A stretch of 6,748 nt of DNA, taken from Sulfitobacter sp. (GTDB taxonomy: Bacteria; Pseudomonadota; Alphaproteobacteria; Rhodobacterales; Rhodobacteraceae). This document shows, in pieces, positions 6,419-6,748 of the stretch. The translations under genes and the position numbers were made by a program. The stretch lies in assembly GCA_024636405.1 (NCBI GenBank), contig JAGXHC010000145.1:1-6748 (forward strand). Reading direction: 5' to 3'. Below the pieces are notes generated by a model, which saw only the letters and a program-made list of their open reading frames with translations, was not told the DNA's origin and ran no database searches. The stretch's first letter is position 1. Each line of letters opens with the position of its first letter.

Positions 6419-6748
6419 ATGGGCCGGTTTCTGGCTTGTGTGATGCTGGCGGTCTGCTTGGGACAGACTGCTGCGGCCGAAACCCGCGCGCTTTTGATCG
6501 GCGTGTCGGACTATGACGATTCAATCGGCTTTGCAGACCTCAAAGGGCCCGCCAACGATGTGCGCCTGCTCAACAGCGTGTTGCGCGGGCGCGGGGTCAC
6601 GGACATAAGGATTCTGGCTGACGGGGTCGCGGGCGGCACGGTTCCGACGCGTGCGGCAATCCTCGATGCGTTCAAAGTTTTGTCGCAAACCGTGCGGAGC
6701 GGTGATTTTGTCTATATTCATCTGTCAGGCCACGGCACACGACAGACC
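6419..6748 (+). CDS. Exported caspase-like protein (peptidase C14 family), N-terminal part, cut by window edge
   Basis: Only the first 110 codons are present and no stop is reached. Residues 1-20 form a Sec signal peptide ending in TAAA before Glu21; Cys13 sits in LAVC, a poor lipobox, so a lipoprotein is unlikely. The caspase fold starts at once: RALLIGVSDYDD (23-34, first strand), LKGPANDVRLL (41-51), ILADG (first-strand partner near 64), TRAAILDAF, and GDFVYIHLSGHGTRQ, where His105 is the expected catalytic histidine of the His-Cys pair. The cysteine would lie beyond the window, so activity cannot be judged. Family members are cysteine peptidases usually cutting after Arg or Lys (metacaspase-like) or Asp; the target is unknown. 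The ATG at 6419 has only GGGGG (6410-6414) as a weak ribosome-binding site, but no other in-frame start keeps the signal peptide. It diverges from the DUF900 hydrolase gene. Confidence 0.88.
   Translation, partial: MGRFLACVMLAVCLGQTAAAETRALLIGVSDYDDSIGFADLKGPANDVRLLNSVLRGRGVTDIRILADGVAGGTVPTRAAILDAFKVLSQTVRSGDFVYIHLSGHGTRQT

Noticed and set aside
6419..6457. Lipoprotein signal in the caspase-like protein (Cys13)
   Set aside because: The residue before the Cys is Val, where a lipobox needs Gly, Ala or Ser; the AAA-Glu site for signal peptidase I fits better.

Overview
The window looks like chromosomal DNA of a marine-type alphaproteobacterium, probably Rhodobacteraceae (Roseobacter group). 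This rests on high-GC codon use with strong G/C bias at third positions, the flavour of the ProC and ProA proteins, and a Rhodobacteraceae-like pairing of secreted hydrolase families. It is an inference from the proteins, with no search behind it. I see no tRNA, rRNA, CRISPR array, insertion sequence or phage gene.

Left part (1-2363), plus strand: a leader of about 210 bases, then proC (pyrroline-5-carboxylate reductase) and proA (gamma-glutamyl phosphate reductase), 41 bases apart. These are the last two enzymes of proline synthesis from glutamate; the first, proB, is not in the window. A perfect 12-bp hairpin lies just after proA.

Middle (2364-4509), plus strand: a small Fe(II)/2-oxoglutarate dioxygenase of the prolyl-4-hydroxylase-like fold with complete metal and co-substrate residues. 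Next is a small membrane protein whose reading frame is cut by an amber codon (3451-3453) and then continues in the same frame into a further membrane helix. After it comes a 309-residue exported protein of unknown function with a charged helical tail.

Right part (4510-6748): a minus-strand gene for an exported alpha/beta hydrolase (DUF900 type) with a helical, TPR-like N-terminal region. Diverging from it is the start of an exported caspase-like (peptidase C14) protein, cut by the window edge just after its catalytic histidine motif. The two starts are 155 bases apart, so they may share one control region. This pair of exported Ser-hydrolase and caspase-like protein is the least ordinary part of the window. 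With the amber-split membrane gene it is the best candidate for closer study. I do not see proof of a new system.
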